Position numbers and translations under genes: made by a program. This document shows positions 44,946 to 48,099 of a stretch of DNA of 48,099 bases, one piece after another. The notes under the pieces are model-generated. The model had not been told where the DNA came from and did not search any database. It saw only the letters and a program-made list of their open reading frames with translations. Within the stretch, counting starts at the first letter, position 1, and each line of letters opens with the position of its first letter. Source of the DNA: a virus; IMG/VR virus record IMGVR_UViG_3300034200_000904, positions 1 through 48,099 of that record. One strand, given 5' to 3'.

Positions 44946-45781
44946 TACATTAGTTGAGCTACAATTTGACTACGACGTTGAACATTTGGTTGTCCAAGTA
45001 CAATCAAACCGTAGACCTTGCTTCCTTTCTCTACCAGCATCATAACACAACGACCAGCACTATTGGTAAATCCTGTCTTGCTGATTAAGATGTTATCATA
45101 CTTATACAGTTCAGGATTAGTGTTGTGAAATTTAATATGTACATTCTTTTTGCCTTTAGGCACACTCAGATCAAAATTACGCAATGCTCCAATGTCCTGT
45201 ATCACAGGATTGTTTTTAATACTGTTCAAGAACAGGACTAGCTCGCTGGCTGTGCTAACATTACCTGGTAACAAGCCTGAACTGTCCACAATCTGTGTGT
45301 GTATCAAACCAATATTGTGATTGTAAGTATTAGCATCTATGATAAACTGATTAAATCCACCAGGATGATTATTGGCCAGTACTTCAGCAGCTAGATTATC
45401 GGAATTCATGACCATGGCCTTGAGCAAGTCCATACGGCTAACATAGGTACCTCTGGGCACTTTACCACCGTTATGACCAGAGACATATAGCTTTTCGTAC
45501 AGGTTAGCACTACTGTTAATCACGGTAATAGCTGTAAACATCTTGGTAATACTGGCTATACTGCGTACTTGATTACGATTGAACTCATCACTGAATTCAC
45601 CGTTATCATAATCAAATAGCACATAACTGCCCGTGGCATAGTAGCTATAGTTAGGAGTCTTCTTAACTAAATGTGTTTTAGCCTTACGACTCTTTGCCTT
45701 TTTATGTTTTTTATTGGGCTTTGCGTCTGCTGCACCAGCAAAAGCAAATGCCAATAGAGTAGCTAGTAGTATTTTTTTCAT
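44945..45781 (-). CDS. Secreted D-alanyl-D-alanine carboxypeptidase (peptidase S11, PBP-type)
   Basis: A 278-residue protein. Signal peptide MKKILLATLLAFAFAGAADA with a likely AxA cleavage site, then a Lys-rich stretch. The three serine peptidase motifs are SITK at 77-80, SDN at 127-129 and KTG at 235-237, so catalysis looks intact. This family trims peptidoglycan stem peptides in the periplasm. It is unusual in a T4-like phage and may remodel the host wall during infection or lysis. It is coupled to the downstream small gene; no clear promoter was found. Confidence 0.9.
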   Translation of the reverse strand: MKKILLATLLAFAFAGAADAKPNKKHKKAKSRKAKTHLVKKTPNYSYYATGSYVLFDYDNGEFSDEFNRNQVRSIASITKMFTAITVINSSANLYEKLYVSGHNGGKVPRGTYVSRMDLLKAMVMNSDNLAAEVLANNHPGGFNQFIIDANTYNHNIGLIHTQIVDSSGLLPGNVSTASELVLFLNSIKNNPVIQDIGALRNFDLSVPKGKKNVHIKFHNTNPELYKYDNILISKTGFTNSAGRCVMMLVEKGSKVYGLIVLGQPNVQRRSQIVAQLM

Positions 45782-45826
45782 AGTAGAATACTTATCTTAC
45801 CAAAAAACTAGAAAAAACTATACTTT

Positions 45827-46213
45827 TTATGGAGCCGCACTTACACCACTATTGGCCACCGGATGACCATTATCAGCTTGTTCCTGTGCCAGAACAAACT
45901 TCTTGAACAGTTCGAAATTGTCACGTGCTTTTTCTAGGCCGGGATATTTTTCACAGAGATAATCTAATTTTTGTTGATCCATCATATGTTGATGTGCCCA
46001 ATCAAGTGTGGCCTTTACCCAGTCCGGTAAGTCTACATTGGCATATGAAGGCGTAATACTTTGCCAAGTTATACCATCATATACTTCAAAATTCTGTGTA
46101 CCAGGATTAAATCTCATCTGTCCAGCACTGAGAGCACTGCCGTTAATGTAAGGTAAGTTCATTTGCCCGCCACTTACGCTTACATAATTTGATCCGTTAA
46201 TTCCTTTTATCAT
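45827..46213 (-). CDS. Possible virion-associated protein
   Basis: A 128-residue protein. The N-terminal half MIKGINGSNYVSVSGGQMNL with AGQMRFNPGTQNFEVYDGITW resembles short tail-fibre-type repeat modules in other phages. The C-terminal half is helical (VKATLDWAHQHMMDQQKLDY). The role is inferred from this pattern. It overlaps the upstream stop. Confidence 0.55.
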   Translation of the reverse strand: MIKGINGSNYVSVSGGQMNLPYINGSALSAGQMRFNPGTQNFEVYDGITWQSITPSYANVDLPDWVKATLDWAHQHMMDQQKLDYLCEKYPGLEKARDNFELFKKFVLAQEQADNGHPVANSGVSAAP

Positions 46214-46541
46214 CGTCTGCTAACTCCTCTGCGTATTTGAGCAAGAACATTGTCCGTTTGTTTTCGCTGTAAAAATCTAAATGTATTTCTGTTCTAGTAC
46301 GTCCACGTTCGGGCGGCAATGACAGAAGATAGTTCATCTCGTCCTGACTCATTTTAGCTTCTTCATAGGCCGCATATTCTTTATCGTAGTTTTTGTTCAC
46401 ATTCCAAGCTGTATGCTCACGCACTGTGAATCCTAATTTGGCTTTCATCTTTTCTCTAATGAAATAACTAGGAGGATACTCAGTTCGGAGTTTTTGATTT
46501 ATCTTTGTCCAAGTTCTTTTGTGCATCTTTATTGGTTTCAT
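46197..46541 (-). CDS. 114-residue basic protein, start uncertain
   Basis: It overlaps the upstream gene by 62 bases if the first ATG is used; an internal start (46448) is possible. KRTWTKINQKLRTEYPPSYF is followed by a helical middle. The end TMFLLKYAEELADD resembles the F-x-L-K motif of the family on either side. Confidence 0.55.
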   Translation of the reverse strand: MKPIKMHKRTWTKINQKLRTEYPPSYFIREKMKAKLGFTVREHTAWNVNKNYDKEYAAYEEAKMSQDEMNYLLSLPPERGRTRTEIHLDFYSENKRTMFLLKYAEELADDDKRN

Positions 46542-46701
46542 TTTTTAATCCACAAATAGCCACTAACCCTTTGTTATCCCATTCTTTACGTGCTTCCATA
46601 CATTCAGCGTAATTTGGATATACTTTGCTATAAACAAATTTCATCTTTGGTGGAGGATCAGTCCACAGTTGTACAATCAAGATCCAAGGTAGTAATTCCA
46701 T
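46480..46701 (-). CDS. Small N-anchored two-cysteine protein
   Basis: A 73-residue protein. MELLPWILIVQLWTDPPPK is a short hydrophobic leader, NYAECMEARKEWDN has the first Cys and Arg of the shared pattern, and VAICGLKN the second. The Lys/Asp-rich tail is longer than in relatives. Coupled to its neighbour. Confidence 0.58.
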   Translation of the reverse strand: MELLPWILIVQLWTDPPPKMKFVYSKVYPNYAECMEARKEWDNKGLVAICGLKNETNKDAQKNLDKDKSKTPN

Positions 46702-46702
46702 G

Positions 46703-46909
46703 TCAACTCCATCTTAGTATAAACCAATTCCGACTTCGTTCATTTTTTAGTTTCCACATATTGAATGCCATGCGTTTGCCTAAATTATTATTACGAACCC
46801 AATTGTCTACTTGAATCATCATAGACTCGTTCATTAGACTAGAACTGTGTAGTTCCACCCAATGACCTTTTTTATCTGGTATGTCTATTTTAAACTTAGT
46901 TAATTCCAT
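46703..46909 (-). CDS. WF-x-LRW family protein (68 aa)
   Basis: MELTKFKIDIPDKKGHWVEL is followed by MIQVDNWVRNNNLGKRMAFN and the C-terminal RSRNWFILRWS. It aligns with the 46.9- and 47.9-kb proteins over the W-(V/L)-x-x-N and final WF-x-LRW segments. Function unknown. Confidence 0.62.
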   Translation of the reverse strand: MELTKFKIDIPDKKGHWVELHSSSLMNESMMIQVDNWVRNNNLGKRMAFNMWKLKNERSRNWFILRWS

Positions 46910-46921
46910 TGTAAAGAAATT

Positions 46922-47143
46922 TTATTGCCAACGCAGTCTGAACCAAGTATAATCTTTTTCGTGCCTAAAGAAAATACTTCGAACAACTATAAACCAACGG
47001 GCATTGATATCACCAGGTTCACTAGGACCAAAATTTTTATTAAGCCAATCCACTACTTCAGGACCTATACCAGTCGTTCTCACAATAATAAATTCTGTGT
47101 CGGGTTTCTTCTTCGGACGAGATTTTTCAACTTCGTATATCAT
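46922..47143 (-). CDS. WF-x-LRW family protein (73 aa)
   Basis: A basic start (VEKSRPKKKPDTEFIIVRTT), VVDWLNKNFGPSEPGDINAR and the end HEKDYTWFRLRWQ. The W-L-x-x-x-F-G-P ... R-W ... WF-x-LRW series matches the truncated gene at the window edge. Start overlaps the upstream TGA. Confidence 0.65.
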   Translation of the reverse strand: MIYEVEKSRPKKKPDTEFIIVRTTGIGPEVVDWLNKNFGPSEPGDINARWFIVVRSIFFRHEKDYTWFRLRWQ

Positions 47144-47376
47144 GACCAGTCATCCATGTAGTCATCAGGAACTTGGTAGTTCCAAGGCTTACCGCCTAAC
47201 TCTTCCCAGTTATCCCATTTAGTTATTTCGTCTTTGCAATGTTTAGGCATACCAATACTACCTACTACAGCATCACATTGGCCACAACGATAACTAATTT
47301 CATTTTCATAATCATAATAAGCAATACCTCCACAAGGTAAAGCCATTAGATCAGCAGGATGCGGATACTCATTCAT
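47140..47376 (-). CDS. Zinc-binding conserved phage protein
   Basis: A 78-residue protein. LMALPCGGIAYYDYENEISY, then RCGQCDAVVGSIGMPKHCKD form a zinc site, and ITKWDNWEELGGKPWNY follows. I recognise this block order from small phage proteins of unknown function. ATGA overlaps on both sides. Confidence 0.72.
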   Translation of the reverse strand: MNEYPHPADLMALPCGGIAYYDYENEISYRCGQCDAVVGSIGMPKHCKDEITKWDNWEELGGKPWNYQVPDDYMDDWS

Positions 47377-47651
47377 AGAAATTTAAGTATAAAAAATGTT
47401 GCCAGTTGTTCATTATCTATATCTAATTGATAGTATACTGTTCTGCCATAGCCGTCGACTATCTCTTTCATTTCAATTTGCCAACCTTCGCCTATCTCTA
47501 ATGTAGTATAACGAGCAGGTATTTGTTCATCTATTCTTTTTAATCCTTGTCCTGGACCTAAGTACGGACCTACATTTGCATCTAACCATTCTCGTAATGC
47601 TACTATAGTTTGCCTTCTATTAATGATTATTTCTGTTATATCAATAATCAT
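47373..47651 (-). CDS. Possible distant WF-x-LRW family member (92 aa)
   Basis: The start is at the ATG overlapping the upstream TGA. MIIDITEIIINRRQTIVALR, EWLDANVGPYLGPGQGL and the end NEQLATFFILKFL. The WLDANVGP and FFILKF segments line up loosely with WLNKNFGP and WFRLRW of relatives. Confidence 0.58.
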   Translation of the reverse strand: MIIDITEIIINRRQTIVALREWLDANVGPYLGPGQGLKRIDEQIPARYTTLEIGEGWQIEMKEIVDGYGRTVYYQLDIDNEQLATFFILKFL

Positions 47652-47884
47652 TCTATGATATCGAACTCGTCTACAGGGTATTGTAGACAAATCCAAGTCC
47701 AATGTTCGGGTTTAAACTCCATGTAATAAGTGTCTAGATTTATGTCTTTGTATATTTTACAACGATATTGCCGTTCGAATTCTCGAGCAAACTGATCTTT
47801 GCTTAGTCCAGGATTTTGATCGCTGAATCTGCTAAACAGGACCCAGCCAGTTTGTTTCAACAAATTTACTTTTACGCACTCCAT
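47648..47884 (-). CDS. Possible distant WF-x-LRW family member (78 aa)
   Basis: The start is at ATG in the end of the upstream gene. MECVKVNLLKQTGWVLFSRF, then KDQFAREFERQYRCKIYKDI and the end HWTWICLQYPVDEFDIIE. The TWICLQYP segment replaces WFxLRW, with an extra acidic tail as in the 38.5-kb protein (LMWPIDC). Confidence 0.55.
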   Translation of the reverse strand: MECVKVNLLKQTGWVLFSRFSDQNPGLSKDQFAREFERQYRCKIYKDINLDTYYMEFKPEHWTWICLQYPVDEFDIIE

Positions 47885-48099
47885 CGCAATACAAACCAAT
47901 CTCTGTCTTTAATATCTTTGAAATAGAATCTGGCATTGTTACAATACCAACGCTGTCCAGGTGTCCATACACCATCCTTGGCAGTAGGGCCAAATGAGTC
48001 CACGACCCAAGCAATCATGTCATTCCACTGTAGTTCGTGTTTATGCATCCAGCCCACAGGCTTCACTTCATAATAGGATTCGCCGTTAAATTCTATTTG
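47872..48099 (-). CDS. WF-x-LRW family protein, 5' end outside window
   Basis: The frame is open to the last base, so the N-terminus is missing. Visible: FNGESYYEVKPVGWMHKHEL, then QWNDMIAWVVDSFGPTAKDG, RWYCNN and the end DRDWFVLRWSA. It is the best match to the 46.9-kb protein (W-V-x-x-x-F-G-P, R-W, F-x-F, WF-x-LRW). Function unknown. Confidence 0.65.
   Translation of the reverse strand, partial: QIEFNGESYYEVKPVGWMHKHELQWNDMIAWVVDSFGPTAKDGVWTPGQRWYCNNARFYFKDIKDRDWFVLRWSA

Overview
The window looks like part of a T4-like (straboviral-type) myophage genome, or a metagenomic contig of one, infecting a Gram-negative, probably aquatic bacterium. The case rests on recognisable T4 core replication and recombination genes (uvsX, uvsY, uvsW, gp61-type primase, gp41-type helicase), a T4-type late-promoter element (TATAAATA/CATAAATA) before several genes, extreme gene packing with ATGA/TAATG start-stop overlaps, and dozens of tiny genes behind near-consensus host sigma70 promoters. 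No host chromosomal genes, rRNA, transposase or CRISPR array were seen.

Layout. From 1 to 25.2 kb almost everything is on the + strand and AT-rich. It holds a truncated radical SAM gene, uvsX, an acidic protein, uvsY, then a glycan/nucleotide-sugar island (nucleotidyltransferase-cupin fusion, three related KpsS-like glycosyltransferases, two FkbM methyltransferases, other glycosyltransferases), uvsW, further small conserved phage genes, a miniature DnaE-like protein, a virion-type protein, primase, an N-terminal-only carbamoyltransferase, the replicative helicase, a kinase-like protein and a 2OG-Fe(II)-oxygenase-like protein. A 317-bp non-coding spacer (25.19-25.51 kb) separates this from the second half.

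From 25.5 to 48.1 kb nearly all genes are on the - strand and look early/accessory. About 20 promoters of the form GGTTGACA-N16/17-TATAAT each drive one to several small genes with an AGGAGCG-type ribosome binding site. This half carries an AAA+ ATPase, zinc-ribbon proteins, small membrane proteins, a DUF1281/Api92-like protein, a histone-H1-like tailed protein, a winged-helix-like protein, a secreted D-Ala-D-Ala carboxypeptidase (PBP-type), tRNA-Met/Ile2(CAU), tRNA-Arg(UCU), tRNA-Leu(UAA), and a fourth tRNA with anticodon CUA. At least two long non-coding, structured stretches (28.5-28.9 kb and 36.8-37.2 kb) are RNA-gene candidates. The right end (46.7-48.1 kb) is a cluster of small paralogues ending in a W-F-x-L-R-W motif.

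The most interesting observation is the amber-reading tRNA(CUA) at 42.6 kb. The second gene downstream of it in the same transcription unit has an excellent ribosome binding site followed by ATG GCA TAG and then a long in-frame coding sequence. Amber is rare as a stop in the window, seen only in five short genes. This suggests a phage-encoded suppressor gating expression of an amber-interrupted gene, rather than whole-genome recoding. A second candidate system is the pair of hairpins after the AAA+ ATPase gene whose loops are exactly complementary to the GGAGCGAA Shine-Dalgarno region shared by many early genes.
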